Origin: F1-120-MAGs118 sp013360535
GTDB taxonomy: Bacteria > Planctomycetota > UBA1135 > GCA-002686595
Direction: 5' to 3'
Length of the DNA stretch: 64,000 nt
Assembly (NCBI GenBank): GCA_026647215.1
Contig: JAPKHC010000016.1
Span: 20,584 to 84,583 of the forward strand
The translations under genes were made by a program, and so were the position numbers. A model generated the notes under the pieces. The model was not told where the DNA came from. It did not search any database and saw only the letters and a program-made list of their open reading frames with translations. Shown here one piece after another: positions 1 through 10,675 of this stretch (within the stretch, counting starts at the first letter, position 1; each line of letters opens with the position of its first letter).

Positions 1-667
1 AAGGCGAGAGCAGCGAGAGCGTGAACAGCGTGCGCACCTCGCGGAACCACAGGTTGAGCCGCGCGAACACGATGCCGATCACGAGGCCCGACAGCACGCC
101 GAGGCCCGTGACGCGCGCGAAGGACAGCCCCGCGATGGCGGGATCGAAGCTGCCGTGCAGCACGACCGCGATGCCGACCTGCACGCCGACGAGGCCGGTC
201 GCGTCGTTGACGAGGCTCTCGCCGCCGAGGATCGCGGTGATGCGCCGCGGCACGTGCAGGCGCTCGATCACGGCCTGCACCGCGACGGTGTCGGTCGGCG
301 AGAGCACGGCGCCGAGGAGCAGGCACGAGGCGACGCTCATCTGCGGCAACAACTCGTGCGCCGCGAGGCCGACGGTGACGATCGTGGTGAGCACGAGCCC
401 GATGGCGAGCATCGAGATCGGCCGCAGCCAGCGCTTGAAGTCGATCCACGAGGTCTGGAACGCGTCCGCGTACAGGAGCGGCGGCAGGAACGCGACAAGG
501 ATCAGCTCGGGGTCGAGCTCGATCTCCGGCACACCCGGCGTCAGCGCCGCGAGCACGCCGATCAGCGCGAGCAGGGCCGGCGCGGGCGCACGCAGCCGCT
601 GCGCGAGCAGGCTGCCCGCCGCGAGCAGGGCGAGCAGCACGACGAGGCGCGGGAGCAAATGGTGCAT
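1..667 (-). CDS. Na+/H+ antiporter, CPA1 (NhaP) type, C-terminus outside window
   Basis: The reverse strand reads continuously from an ATG at 667 to the window edge, giving about 222 residues of a hydrophobic protein. It starts MHHLLPRLVVLLALLAAGSL and runs through successive membrane helices. The segment GAVLSPTDTVAVQAVIERL followed by GGESLVNDATGLV matches the conserved core of cation/proton antiporter-1 proteins, where the Asp of the second motif (ND) is the ion-binding residue. The role would be Na+ or K+ export in exchange for protons across the cytoplasmic membrane. The rest of the transport domain and any cytoplasmic tail lie beyond base 1. It diverges from the gene at 781. Confidence 0.85.
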   Translation of the reverse strand, partial: MHHLLPRLVVLLALLAAGSLLAQRLRAPAPALLALIGVLAALTPGVPEIELDPELILVAFLPPLLYADAFQTSWIDFKRWLRPISMLAIGLVLTTIVTVGLAAHELLPQMSVASCLLLGAVLSPTDTVAVQAVIERLHVPRRITAILGGESLVNDATGLVGVQVGIAVVLHGSFDPAIAGLSFARVTGLGVLSGLVIGIVFARLNLWFREVRTLFTLSLLSP

Positions 668-767
668 GGGGCCCGAGATCGTGACGATTGCGCGCGCGGA
701 TTCCAGAGGCGGCTGTCACCGCGCCGCCCGCGACCGCTAGCTGGACCGCGCTCCCTCGCCCGAGTGC

Positions 768-773
768 TACCCT
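768..773 (+). promoter_or_regulatory. TAnnnT (-10-like) hexamer 7 nt before start codon
   Basis: TACCCT ends 7 bases before the ATG at 781, and no purine-rich ribosome-binding site fits between. This is the geometry of leaderless promoters, and it recurs before several other first genes in the window (4555, 4605, 23078, 23104). No clear -35 is visible. Confidence 0.4.
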
Positions 774-780
774 CCGCGCC

Positions 781-2523
781 ATGCTCCTCGCCGCATTCGC
801 CCTCGCGTGTCTCCCCGCCGTCCCGCAGGAACCGGAAGTGCGCGACGAGGACTCGATCGTCGTGCCGGCACCGCTGGAGGTGGTGTGGGAGACGTTTGCA
901 CAGACGCCAGCGATCAGAACGAACGACTTGGACAAGTTCCGCCTCTGGTACACCGTGCCGGAGTCGCTGCTCGCCCTGTTCTCGCCGCTGGAGATCAACC
1001 AGTCCTACAGCGCCGTCTCCGAGGACAGTCCCTTCCACTCCGTCGTGCTGACGTTCTCGCAACTGCAATCCGATCGGACCCGTGTTCGCTACGCGATCCT
1101 CGGGAACGGTACGGGAGAGTTCTTCGATCGCTCCGCGTCGGAGTGCGATGAGAAGGCTCTCCAGCTGATTCAAGGCACTCTCGCCAAGTTCGACGAAGCG
1201 CGCGCGCAAGCCGAGGCCGAGTCGCGCGCGGCTTGGGACGTCGTGAAGAGCTGGAGCGGCGGCGTATGGATCGCCGAGGCTCGCGACGCGAAGGGCGAGG
1301 TCGTGCGCGCCTGCGCGCGTGTCGAGCCCATCCTCGGCGGCACGTTCGTGCGCGAGGATTTCTGGGAAGGCAACGCGGATGCGCTCACGCTGCACTCGCG
1401 CTCGATCTACGGCCTCGATCCGAAGACGCGCAGCGTGCACTCGTGGACATTCGGCGCGAGCGGCTGGCAACGCGAAGCGAGCGTGCACCTCGACGGCACT
1501 GCGGCCATCGAGCTGCGTTCCTTGCGTGCCTCGCGCCGCGATCCGCGCCCGGTCGTGCGGGTCGAACTGCGGGGCAACGATGCTCACGCCGAGCGTGGGC
1601 TCGAGTACCGACGCGTCGCGGAGCTTCCGGCGGGCTGGACGCTGAAATCGAGCAGTGGCGAAACGAGCGTCGACATGGCGATCGAAGAGCCCCTCTCGGC
1701 GCCCGAAAGTGCTCTCCGGGCCTCGCTGACTCTCGGGCTCGATGTCCGCGAAGCCTGGAACCGCCTCATCGAGGATGAGGGACTGAAGAAGGCGGTGCTG
1801 CGCGGAATCGACGTCACCGTGCCCGAGGGTGAGCTCATTCCGGTGGCACGCGCCGAGCTGGAACCTCAGCGAGCCTTCCTCCTCGACGTGCTCTCGCTGA
1901 ATCCTGTCTGCGACACGGACACGGAACCGATCCTGTTCCAGTTCGAGCCCGCCGACCTCGACACGTGCGTGCTCACGATCTCCGTCCGCATGGACCCGAA
2001 GTTTGCAGCGGAGGGAAAACAGGCCCTCTCGTCCCGGTTGGAGCACGTTCTCGCCCGCGCCCGCGAGCTCGCGCCGTACGAGCCGAAGCTCGACACGCTG
2101 GAGCGGTTGCGAGCGCTGGTTGGGGGCACGTTCGAGGCGACGACGGTCGTGCCGACGGGCGAGACGCTGCGCGCGCGCACGACTTGGGAGAGCTGGAGCC
2201 ACTCGACGTTCGCGTGGCACGGACGTCTCGGGCCCATGGACGCGGCGGAACTGCCCGAGCACACGCTGATGCTGTACGCCGTCGATCCCGAGCGCGGACC
2301 GCGCTTCTGGAAGTTCGGCGCCGACGGTTCGGTCGCGACCGGTGCGGTGCTCCCCCACGGCGAAAGCGGCGTCGCGCACGACTGGCACAGCTCGTCGCCT
2401 TCGGGCCTCGAGCGCCACATCTACGTGACGATCACGCCCGACGATCGCGCCTACTCCTACGTCGCGCAGCCCAGCCGCTCCGAAGCGACGAGGCTCGTCG
2501 ACCTGAAGTACTCGCGCCAGTGA
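781..2523 (+). CDS. Secreted protein with two SRPBCC-like/lipocalin-like repeats, function unknown
   Basis: 580 aa. The ATG at 781 is preferred to in-frame starts upstream because it begins a clear signal peptide (MLLAAFALACLPAVPQ). The mature protein looks internally duplicated. Residues about 20-140 (VVPAPLEVVWETFAQ) resemble the start of an SRPBCC/START-like hydrophobic-cavity fold, followed by a beta-rich stretch (SWSGGVWIAEARDAKGE). A second helix/strand unit begins near 320 (LTLGLDVREAWNRLIED) and is again followed by a beta-rich stretch (RLRALVGGTFEATTVVPTGE). I recognise no catalytic motif. SRPBCC domains bind hydrophobic ligands or act as stress-responsive AHSA1-type modules; here the export signal would place it in the periplasm. 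It is convergent with the peptidase gene, leaving 7 bases between stops. Confidence 0.75.
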   Translation: MLLAAFALACLPAVPQEPEVRDEDSIVVPAPLEVVWETFAQTPAIRTNDLDKFRLWYTVPESLLALFSPLEINQSYSAVSEDSPFHSVVLTFSQLQSDRTRVRYAILGNGTGEFFDRSASECDEKALQLIQGTLAKFDEARAQAEAESRAAWDVVKSWSGGVWIAEARDAKGEVVRACARVEPILGGTFVREDFWEGNADALTLHSRSIYGLDPKTRSVHSWTFGASGWQREASVHLDGTAAIELRSLRASRRDPRPVVRVELRGNDAHAERGLEYRRVAELPAGWTLKSSSGETSVDMAIEEPLSAPESALRASLTLGLDVREAWNRLIEDEGLKKAVLRGIDVTVPEGELIPVARAELEPQRAFLLDVLSLNPVCDTDTEPILFQFEPADLDTCVLTISVRMDPKFAAEGKQALSSRLEHVLARARELAPYEPKLDTLERLRALVGGTFEATTVVPTGETLRARTTWESWSHSTFAWHGRLGPMDAAELPEHTLMLYAVDPERGPRFWKFGADGSVATGAVLPHGESGVAHDWHSSSPSGLERHIYVTITPDDRAYSYVAQPSRSEATRLVDLKYSRQ

Positions 2524-2530
2524 GCGCCTC

Positions 2531-4555
2531 TCAGCGCCTCCCGCTCCACTCGAGCATCTGCGCCTCGAGCGACGTCGGGTAGCTGAGCTTCGCGTCGACC
2601 ACGTTGCCTTGCGCGTCGCGCACGGCCTCGAGGCGCGGGAACACGAAGGCCGAGAGCGCGGGGACGTCGAGGCGTGCGTAGCGCGCGACGATCTCGTCGC
2701 GCAGGCGCGGGTCGAACGCCACGCCGTAGCGCTCGATCAGTTCCTTCGCGCCGTCGTAGTCGCCGGTGCTCTTGATCTGCTGGACGAGCGCGAGCAGTTC
2801 GCCGCAGGCGGCGCGGAAGCTGCGCGCGTCGAGCACACGCAGGAACGTGCGGCCTTCGCGCACGACCTGGCGCAGCGCTTCCGGATGGCGGTGCTCGATC
2901 CAGCGCACGATCAGCTGGCGATTGCGCAGGTGGTCCTCCTCGAGGCGCTCGCCCTCGGGCGCGCGGCGCAGTTGCTGCAAGCCACCGTTGCGCACGAACT
3001 GCTCGTAGCAGGCGAGCGAAGCCTCGGAAACGTCGGACAAGAGCCCGAGTTCCTGCAGCTTCGGATCGCCCATAAACCACAGCGCGACGAGGTCCGAGCG
3101 CGCCTCCTCGAGCGTCGAGTAGTGCTCGCGGATCCACTGCGCCGGATCGCCTTGGCGTTCGGGCGACTGACGGCCCGAGGCGTGGCCGATCACCTCGTGC
3201 ATCGCGACGAGCAGCTCGTGCGTGAGCGCCTGCCAGCGCTCCGCGCGCGCGAGTTCAGCGGAATCCCATGTGAATTCCGCGCGCGCCGACGGCGAGGCCG
3301 AACGCTCCTGCGCCTCGATCACGTTGGCGAGGCTGACCGACTTCGAGCCGTGGTTCTCGCGCACCCACGCGTCGTTGGGCAGGTTGATGCCGATCGGCGT
3401 CACGGGGCCACAGTCGCCGGTCTCGATGACGACGTCGATCGAGCGCGCGGTGATGCCGACGACGTCGGGCTTCTTGAACTCGGCGGCGTACGGCATGTGG
3501 TCCTCGAACCACTGCGCGTTCGACGCGATCGTGCGCAGCTGCTCGGCCTTGCGCGGATCCTCGTAGCTCACGATGCCCTGCCACGCGCCCTTGCGGCCGC
3601 GCGGATCGACGTACACCTCGACGAACGAGTTGACAGTGTCGACCGGCGACGTCGTGTCGGCGACCCACGCGATGTCGTAGGCGACGCGGTCCTCGCGCTT
3701 GCCGGTGCGGTAGAAGCGGATCTGCGCCTCGAGCGCGCGGCGCGTGGCCTCGGGCGCCAACGGCAGCGCGGCCTCGAGGTGCGCGACCACTTTCGCGAGC
3801 TCGTCCGCGTACATCCCCGGCTCAATGCCTTCCGTGGGCACACCGATGCGCCACGGACGTTCGACGAGCTTGCCGTCCGGGCCGACCTCGACGTTCGAGT
3901 TGAGCGAGTACTGCTCCTCGAAATCCTCGAGACGCCGCACCGAGACTCCGGGGCCGTAGAAGTTCGCCGCGGAGCCCTGCAGGATGTCGAGCCCGCCCGA
4001 ACCGGACTTCGCTGTGACCATCGGCTTGTGGTCGGGATCGAACAGCATCGGCCCGAGCCGCTCGACCATCCCACGCACGCTCTCGCCTTCGCGCAGCGGC
4101 AATTTCGCGCCACTCAGGCGCGCCGCGTCGGCCGCGTCGGCGAGTTCGCTCGGCTTGAGCCGCAGGCAGAACTTGCGCGCCGTCGTGTTGTGGTACGGCG
4201 AGCTGTGCACCCACAGGAGCTTCGTGTAGCGCCGGATTTCCTCCTGCGCGCGCGCGCCGATCGAACCGGAATGCGTGTAGAGCTCCTCGAAAAGCTGCAG
4301 CAGCTCCGGCCCTTCGGCGCAACGCTGACGGAAGTAGATCGAACGACCGGCGACGGCGGCCTGGTAGAGGTGCCAGCACAGCGCTCGCTCGCGCGGCGTC
4401 AGGCGCTCGAAGCCGTCCGCGTACACGCGCACGATCGCGACGTCGTCGACGCGCTCGAGCAGGAACTTGCGCTCCGGCTCGCGAGCGGGCTGCGAAGTCG
4501 CTTGGCAGGCGCCGAGAACGCCGACGAGGGCGAGAGCGAGGGCACGGTGCTTCAT
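2531..4555 (-). CDS. Dipeptidyl peptidase III (M49 metallopeptidase), lipoprotein
   Basis: 674 aa. The zinc-binding hexapeptide HEVIGH is at residues 453-458 and the second zinc/catalytic motif EEARSD at 483-488; the HExxGH spacing, with one extra residue over HExxH, is diagnostic for family M49. These enzymes remove dipeptides from the N-terminus of short peptides. The N-terminus (MKHRALALALVGVLGACQAT) is a lipoprotein signal with the lipobox Cys at 17, so the enzyme should be membrane-anchored outside the cytoplasm, unlike the cytosolic eukaryotic enzymes. Length is typical for the family. It is divergent from the lipoprotein gene at 4605, with 49 bases between starts. Confidence 0.93.
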   Translation of the reverse strand: MKHRALALALVGVLGACQATSQPAREPERKFLLERVDDVAIVRVYADGFERLTPRERALCWHLYQAAVAGRSIYFRQRCAEGPELLQLFEELYTHSGSIGARAQEEIRRYTKLLWVHSSPYHNTTARKFCLRLKPSELADAADAARLSGAKLPLREGESVRGMVERLGPMLFDPDHKPMVTAKSGSGGLDILQGSAANFYGPGVSVRRLEDFEEQYSLNSNVEVGPDGKLVERPWRIGVPTEGIEPGMYADELAKVVAHLEAALPLAPEATRRALEAQIRFYRTGKREDRVAYDIAWVADTTSPVDTVNSFVEVYVDPRGRKGAWQGIVSYEDPRKAEQLRTIASNAQWFEDHMPYAAEFKKPDVVGITARSIDVVIETGDCGPVTPIGINLPNDAWVRENHGSKSVSLANVIEAQERSASPSARAEFTWDSAELARAERWQALTHELLVAMHEVIGHASGRQSPERQGDPAQWIREHYSTLEEARSDLVALWFMGDPKLQELGLLSDVSEASLACYEQFVRNGGLQQLRRAPEGERLEEDHLRNRQLIVRWIEHRHPEALRQVVREGRTFLRVLDARSFRAACGELLALVQQIKSTGDYDGAKELIERYGVAFDPRLRDEIVARYARLDVPALSAFVFPRLEAVRDAQGNVVDAKLSYPTSLEAQMLEWSGRR

Positions 4556-4561
4556 CGCCGC

Positions 4562-4567
4562 ATGGTA
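4562..4567 (-). promoter_or_regulatory. TAnnnT hexamer 6 nt before the DPP III start
   Basis: On the reverse strand TACCAT is followed by six bases (GCGGCG) and then the ATG at 4555. With TAGGAT at 4593-4598 facing the other way, it forms a pair of outward -10-like elements in a 49-base divergent gap. Neither gene has a recognisable Shine-Dalgarno sequence. Confidence 0.45.
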
Positions 4568-4592
4568 GCGACGACGGGCGAGACGGAAACGC

Positions 4593-4598
4593 TAGGAT
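4593..4598 (+). promoter_or_regulatory. TAnnnT hexamer 6 nt before GTG start at 4605
   Basis: TAGGAT, then GCCCGC, then GTG. The spacing is the same as before the divergent DPP III gene and would give a transcript starting at or next to the start codon. Confidence 0.45.
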
Positions 4599-4604
4599 GC
4601 CCGC

Positions 4605-5801
4605 GTGAAACGCCCTCTGAACGCCCTCCCGCTTGCGCTCCTCGTTCTCACGGCCTGCGAGAAGCCCTCGGCGACCGTCGCGCCCGTCGCGCCCGTCAAC
4701 TCATCCGCGGCGTCGGTTGCCGATGCGAGCTCCGCCGCGAACGCCGGCCTCGCGCTCGAGCTGCGGGGGCCGACCGAGGTCGAGGAAGGCAAGTCGTTCG
4801 ACGTCGAGTGCGTGGTGACCGGAGCCGGCGACGCGGCGGTGAAGTACCTGTGGACCTACCAAGGTGTGCAGCCGCGCCTCGTCGTCGCGCCCAACGCCGG
4901 TGCGAAGCAGACGCTCACGGCGCCGGAATGGGTGCAAGACACCGACCTCGTGATCGCGGTGAAGGCGAGTGTGGGCACGCAGTCGGTCGAGCGCGAGCTG
5001 AAGGTGCGCCTGCGCGCCGACGACGATCCGCCGGTGGCCGAGATCTCGGCGCCGAAGTGGTGCGAGTGTGGCGAGCTCGTCGCGCTCGTCGGCCAGAGCC
5101 ACAACGAACGCCTGCAAGAGACTTCGCCGCGCTGGACGCAGCTGGGCGACGGCCCGCGGGTCACGCTCGACGTGGCGGACCGGCTGCAGACGCAATTCCT
5201 CGCGCCCGAGCACGACGGTCCCTACTCGATCGAGATGGAGCTCGCGGTCAGCGACGCCGGCGGCGGAGTCGGCAAGGCGACGGCGCGCATCGACGTCACG
5301 TGCGATCCGGGTTCGGTGCCGCTGCCCAAGGGGTCCGAGCTCGAGCTCGTGGCCTCGCAGGGCGTCGAGAATCCTCTGCCGCGTGGCGCGTGGGTGCTCG
5401 CCGGTTCGGTCGAGCTCGAGCCGTCGGGAGAGGGCCCGGTCGAATCCTTCGTGCGCTTCGGAGTCGAGAAGACCGGCGCTGCGCTCAAGCTGGTGCGCGA
5501 GGGCGACGAGACGCAGCTCTCGGTCGTGCTGCTCGAGAAGAGCCCCGAAGGCGCGTGGATCCAGCCGCCGTTCAACCGCGTCGTGCCGCTCGGCCCGTTC
5601 CCGTCGAACGTGCCACTCGGCTTCGAGTTCGAGAGCGACGGCCGCGAGGTCAAGGTGCGCATCGGCCCCGCCGGCGCGCGCGAGCAGTGGCAGGAGATGC
5701 CCTTCGACATCTACCTGCTGCTCGATCGCCGGCCGCGGCACTTCGCCGTCGATGCGCTCGGCGGCTCGGCGAAGCTCGGACGCCTCGTGCTGAAGAGCTG
5801 A
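4605..5801 (+). CDS. Lipoprotein with Ig/PKD-like N-terminal half, function unknown
   Basis: 398 aa with a GTG start. The N-terminus carries a lipoprotein signal (ALPLALLVLTACEKP, lipobox Cys near 18), then a Ser/Ala-rich linker. Residues about 50-240 form beta-strand-rich repeats with the alternation typical of Ig/PKD modules (LELRGPTEVEEGKSFDVEC; DDPPVAEISAPKWCECGEL). The C-terminal 150 residues look like a jelly-roll or concanavalin-like beta sandwich (FVRFGVEKTGAALKLV ... RPRHFAVDALGG). I recognise no catalytic residues. It should sit on the membrane surface, possibly as a binding or structural protein. It converges with the uup-like gene across a strong hairpin. Confidence 0.8.
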   Translation: MKRPLNALPLALLVLTACEKPSATVAPVAPVNSSAASVADASSAANAGLALELRGPTEVEEGKSFDVECVVTGAGDAAVKYLWTYQGVQPRLVVAPNAGAKQTLTAPEWVQDTDLVIAVKASVGTQSVERELKVRLRADDDPPVAEISAPKWCECGELVALVGQSHNERLQETSPRWTQLGDGPRVTLDVADRLQTQFLAPEHDGPYSIEMELAVSDAGGGVGKATARIDVTCDPGSVPLPKGSELELVASQGVENPLPRGAWVLAGSVELEPSGEGPVESFVRFGVEKTGAALKLVREGDETQLSVVLLEKSPEGAWIQPPFNRVVPLGPFPSNVPLGFEFESDGREVKVRIGPAGAREQWQEMPFDIYLLLDRRPRHFAVDALGGSAKLGRLVLKS

Positions 5802-5836
5802 GAGCTCGTGAGGAAGTGAGGGTACGAGCTCTCAGC
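5797..5836. terminator. Bidirectional hairpin between convergent genes
   Basis: A perfect 13-bp inverted repeat (left arm 5797-5809, GCTGAGAGCTCGT; right arm 5824-5836) surrounds a 14-base loop. It overlaps the stop codon of the lipoprotein gene and lies 38 bases from the stop of the oppositely oriented ABC-F gene. No T-tract follows on either strand, so it is a hairpin-type rather than canonical intrinsic terminator. Confidence 0.6.
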
Positions 5837-5873
5837 GTGCTTGCTGCGCCGTCGCCTGGCGGCGCCGGACGAG

Positions 5874-7787
5874 TCAACTCCGCAGCGCCTCGAGCTCTTC
5901 CCAACGCGAGTAGGCCTTCGCGATCGCGTCCGCGAGCTCCGCGCGCCGCTCTTTCGCCGCTTCCAGCGCCGCGCGAGGCCCGGCATAGATCGCCGGATCG
6001 CCGAGCGCCTCGTCGAGCGCCGCCAGCTCGCCTTCGAGCTTGGGGATCTCGCTCTCGAGCTTCTCGAGTTCCTGAACCTGCCACGGCGTGATGCGCTTCT
6101 TCGCCGTCGGCGCGGCCTTCGTCTCCGCCGTTTTTGCCTTGGAAACCGGCTTTCCCGCGCGTGCGGCTCGCTCGGCCTCACGTTCCTTCGCGAGCAGCTC
6201 GAGCAGGCCCGACATGTCGCCGTGGTGCAGCCGCGCGCGCCCCGCGCCATCGAGGTACAGCACCTGCGTCGCGACGCGGTCGAGGAACCAGCGGTCGTGG
6301 CTCACGAGCACCGCCGCGCCGTCGAAGGCGAGCAGCGCCTCCTCGAGCGCACGCAGCGTCTGCAGGTCGAGGTCGTTGGTCGGTTCGTCGAGCACGAGCA
6401 GGTTGCCCGACTGCAGCATGAGCTTGGCGAGCATCAGGCGGTTGCGCTCGCCGCCCGAGAGCTGGCGCACGAGGTTGCGCTGCACCGACACGTCGAAGCC
6501 GAAGCGGTCGAGGTAACTCTCCGCGCGCACGACGCGCTCGCCGATCTTGACGACGTCGCTGCGGCCGGCGAGCTCCTCGAGCAACGTGACGTCGAGCTGC
6601 ACGCCCGTGCGCATCTGGTCGACCGACGCGAACTTCACCGTCTCGCCGATGCTGCGCGTGCCCGTGTCGGGCGCGAGCTCCCCGAGCAGCATGCGCACCA
6701 GCGTCGACTTGCCCGCGCCATTGGGCCCGACGATGCCAAGGCGCGTGCCCGGCGCGAGCTCGAGGTCGAGCTTCGGCACGACGACCCGCTCGCCGAAACG
6801 CTTCGAGATGCCTTCGAGCTTCAGCACGCGCGAGCCCAGCCGCGGCCCGGCCGGGAACTGGAACTCGAGGTCGTCGGTCAGCGCGATCGGAACCGACGAC
6901 ACGGTCTGCTCGTAGCGGCGGATGCGCGCCTTCTGCTTGGTCGTGCGCGCCGGCGCGCCCCTTCGCATCCAGGCCGTCTCGCGGCGCAGCAGGTTGAGGC
7001 GCGAGCTCTCGGCCTTGCGCTCGCTGTCGAGCCGATCGGCGCGCTTCTCGAGGTAGTCGCCGTACCCGCCCTGGTACGAGAACAGCTCGCCGCGGTCGAG
7101 CTCGACGATGCGATCACAGACACGGTCGAGGAAGTAGCGGTCGTGCGTGACGAGCAGGAGCGGCGTGCGCGTCTCGAGGAACCAGTCCTCGAGCCAGTCG
7201 GTGACGAGCGCGTCGAGGTGGTTGGTCGGCTCGTCGAGCAGGAGCAGCTCCGGTCCCGCGAGCAACAGGCGCGCGAGCGCGACGCGGCGCCGCTCGCCAC
7301 CCGACATCGTTCCGCAGAGCGCTTCCGGGTTCGGCAGGCCGAGCGCCTCGAGCGTGCTCTCGACCTTGTGCTCGACGTCGTGGCCACCCAGGCGCTCGAG
7401 TTCGGCCTCGAGCCGGGCCGCGCGCGCGATGGCCTTCTCGAGCGCTTCACCGTGCGCCTTGCCCAGCTCGCCGTGCACACGCTCGAGGTCGCGCAGCACG
7501 CGCTCGCGCTCGACCAGCCCGCCGCGCACGACCTCGCGCGCGGTCGCGTTGCCGTCGAGCTGCGGATCCTGCTCGAGGTACCCAAGGCGCAGGTCGCGCC
7601 GCACGATGCGAGTGCCCGCGTCGGGCAGGTCGAGGCCCGCGAGGATGCGCATCAAGGTCGACTTGCCGCCGCCGTTGGGCCCGACGAGGCCGACACGCTC
7701 CTCGTCACCGATCATCAGCGTGACGCCGCGCAGGAGCGTGCGGTCACCGTGGCTTTTGGTCACTCCGTCGATCGAGAGCAGCGTCAT
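5874..7787 (-). CDS. uup: ABC-F ATPase, Uup-like
   Basis: 637 aa from the ATG at 7787; a TTG three codons earlier is possible. Two ABC domains are arranged in tandem without membrane segments. Domain 1 has Walker A GPNGGGKST, signature MSGGERRR and Walker B LLLDEPTNHLD. Domain 2 has GPNGAGKST, LSGGERNR and LVLDEPTNDLD. The C-terminal 90 residues are a Lys/Ala-rich linker and a two-helix coiled coil (KLESEIPKLEGELAALDE), which is the Uup C-terminal domain. ABC-F proteins act on the ribosome; Uup has also been tied to DNA stability. The gene follows the sigma-54 response regulator by 48 bases on the same strand and could be the last gene of that transcript, though its role looks like housekeeping. 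Confidence 0.9.
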   Translation of the reverse strand: MTLLSIDGVTKSHGDRTLLRGVTLMIGDEERVGLVGPNGGGKSTLMRILAGLDLPDAGTRIVRRDLRLGYLEQDPQLDGNATAREVVRGGLVERERVLRDLERVHGELGKAHGEALEKAIARAARLEAELERLGGHDVEHKVESTLEALGLPNPEALCGTMSGGERRRVALARLLLAGPELLLLDEPTNHLDALVTDWLEDWFLETRTPLLLVTHDRYFLDRVCDRIVELDRGELFSYQGGYGDYLEKRADRLDSERKAESSRLNLLRRETAWMRRGAPARTTKQKARIRRYEQTVSSVPIALTDDLEFQFPAGPRLGSRVLKLEGISKRFGERVVVPKLDLELAPGTRLGIVGPNGAGKSTLVRMLLGELAPDTGTRSIGETVKFASVDQMRTGVQLDVTLLEELAGRSDVVKIGERVVRAESYLDRFGFDVSVQRNLVRQLSGGERNRLMLAKLMLQSGNLLVLDEPTNDLDLQTLRALEEALLAFDGAAVLVSHDRWFLDRVATQVLYLDGAGRARLHHGDMSGLLELLAKEREAERAARAGKPVSKAKTAETKAAPTAKKRITPWQVQELEKLESEIPKLEGELAALDEALGDPAIYAGPRAALEAAKERRAELADAIAKAYSRWEELEALRS

Positions 7788-7835
7788 GGGCCGCAAGAGG
7801 ATGACGCGAGCCCGCGCGCGGCGCCACCTCCGGCC

Positions 7836-9190
<1,355 letters not shown>

Positions 9191-9194
<4 letters not shown>

Positions 9195-10675
9195 GGCGTG
9201 TGGAGGGGCAGTTGGATGCGGAACAGCGCGCCGTGGCCCGTGTCGAGCACCTCGATGCGACCGGAGTGCGCGGTGACGATGCGGTGCACGATGGCGAGGC
9301 CGAGGCCCGTGCCCGAACCGGGTTCCTTGGTGGTGAAGAACGGATCGAAGATGCGCTCGCGGATGTCCGCGGGGATGCCGGGCCCCTGGTCCTCGACCTC
9401 GATGCGCACGTCACCGTTCGCCTGCGTCCAGCGCACGCTCACGCGACCGCCGGCGGGGCTGGCGTCGATGGCGTTGTGGATCAGGTTGAGCAGCACCTGC
9501 TTCACTTCGGTCGGGTTGCCGGAGAGCTGCGGGAGTTCGGGTTCGATCTGCACGTCGAGCTCGAGCTGGCGCGAGCGCAGGCGGTGCTCGAGCAGCACGC
9601 GCAGCTCGCGCATCAGCGCCTCGGCGCCGAAACTGACGCGTGCGCCGCTCTCGGTGCGCGCGAAGTCGAGCAGGCGCGACGTGATCTCGTGCGCGCGGTA
9701 GGCCTCGCGCGCGATGATGCCGAGGTACTCGCGCTGCGTCTCCGCGTCGACCGTGCCCTTGCTCAGCCGCCGCTCGAGCCCCTCCGCGCACGACGCGATC
9801 GACGCGAGCGGGTTGTTGATCTCGTGCGCGATGCCGGCCGCCATCGTGCCCAGGCCCGCGAGCCGCGCCGCCCGCACGAACTCGCGCGTGCGCTCCTCGA
9901 CGCGCTGCTCGAGGCCCGTGCGCATGCCGTGCAGCTCGTCGCTCATGTGGTTGAACTCGCGCGCGAGCTCGCCGACCTCGTCGCTCGAATGGACCGGCAC
10001 GCGGTGTCCCAGATCACCGCCGGAAATGCGCTTCACGCCGGCGCGCAGCTCCTGCACGGGCCGCACGACCGAGCGCCAGAACATCCAGCTCAAGAGCGCG
10101 AGCACCGCCAGCGCCACCGCCGTCATGGCGAGCACCGCCGCGCGCACCCGCCGCGCTTCCTCGCGCATCGCCGTGCCGGTCTTGCGCGATTCCTCGCGCA
10201 TCTCCTCGTTGAGCACCCACGCGTGGCGTCGCGCGACCTCGACCAGCTCGCCCAGCTCCGGCGAGTTCGTGTCCACCGCTCGCCCGAGCGCCTCGAGGTC
10301 ATCGCGCAGGGCCTCCATCAGGCGCGACTCGGACTCGATGTGCTCCTCGCGCGAAGGATCGTCGCCGATCGGGCCGCTCTCGAGCTCGACGACGCAGCGC
10401 TCCGCCTCGAGCAGGAACGCGCGGAAGGCCTCGCGCTGCTCGTTCGTCGGCCGCGCGCCACCGAGGCTCTCGATACGGCCCTTGAACATCGTCATCTCGT
10501 GCAGGATGTCGCGCGAGAAGGCCTCCTCGCGGTGCTCCTCCGTCACGCGGCGCACCTCGACGTTGATGTCGCCGACCGAGCGCGAGACCTCGACGCCGAG
10601 CGCGACGAGCAGCAGCCCGAGTGCGCTGAACGCGAGCGCGACGCGCGCACCGAAGCCGAAGCGCACGACCTTCAT
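9191..10675 (-). CDS. Membrane sensor histidine kinase (HAMP-HisKA-HATPase)
   Basis: 494 aa. The ATG at 10675 is chosen because it overlaps the upstream stop (ATGA) and starts directly before the first helix. TM1 is about 8-29, an extracytoplasmic helical sensor 30-178, TM2 179-199, HAMP 201-253 (RPVQELRAGVKRISGGDL), a short coiled coil, then HisKA with phospho-acceptor His284 (GIAHEINNPL). The ATP-binding domain shows the N box (QVLLNLIHNAIDA), G1 (DQGPGIP), an F box (FFTTKEPGSG) and G2 (GTGLGLAI). The sensor region is charged and helical, like four-helix-bundle sensors, and suggests no ligand. It is co-translated with the response regulator and sits directly behind exporter and lipid-modifying genes, so it may sense envelope or membrane state. 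Confidence 0.93.
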
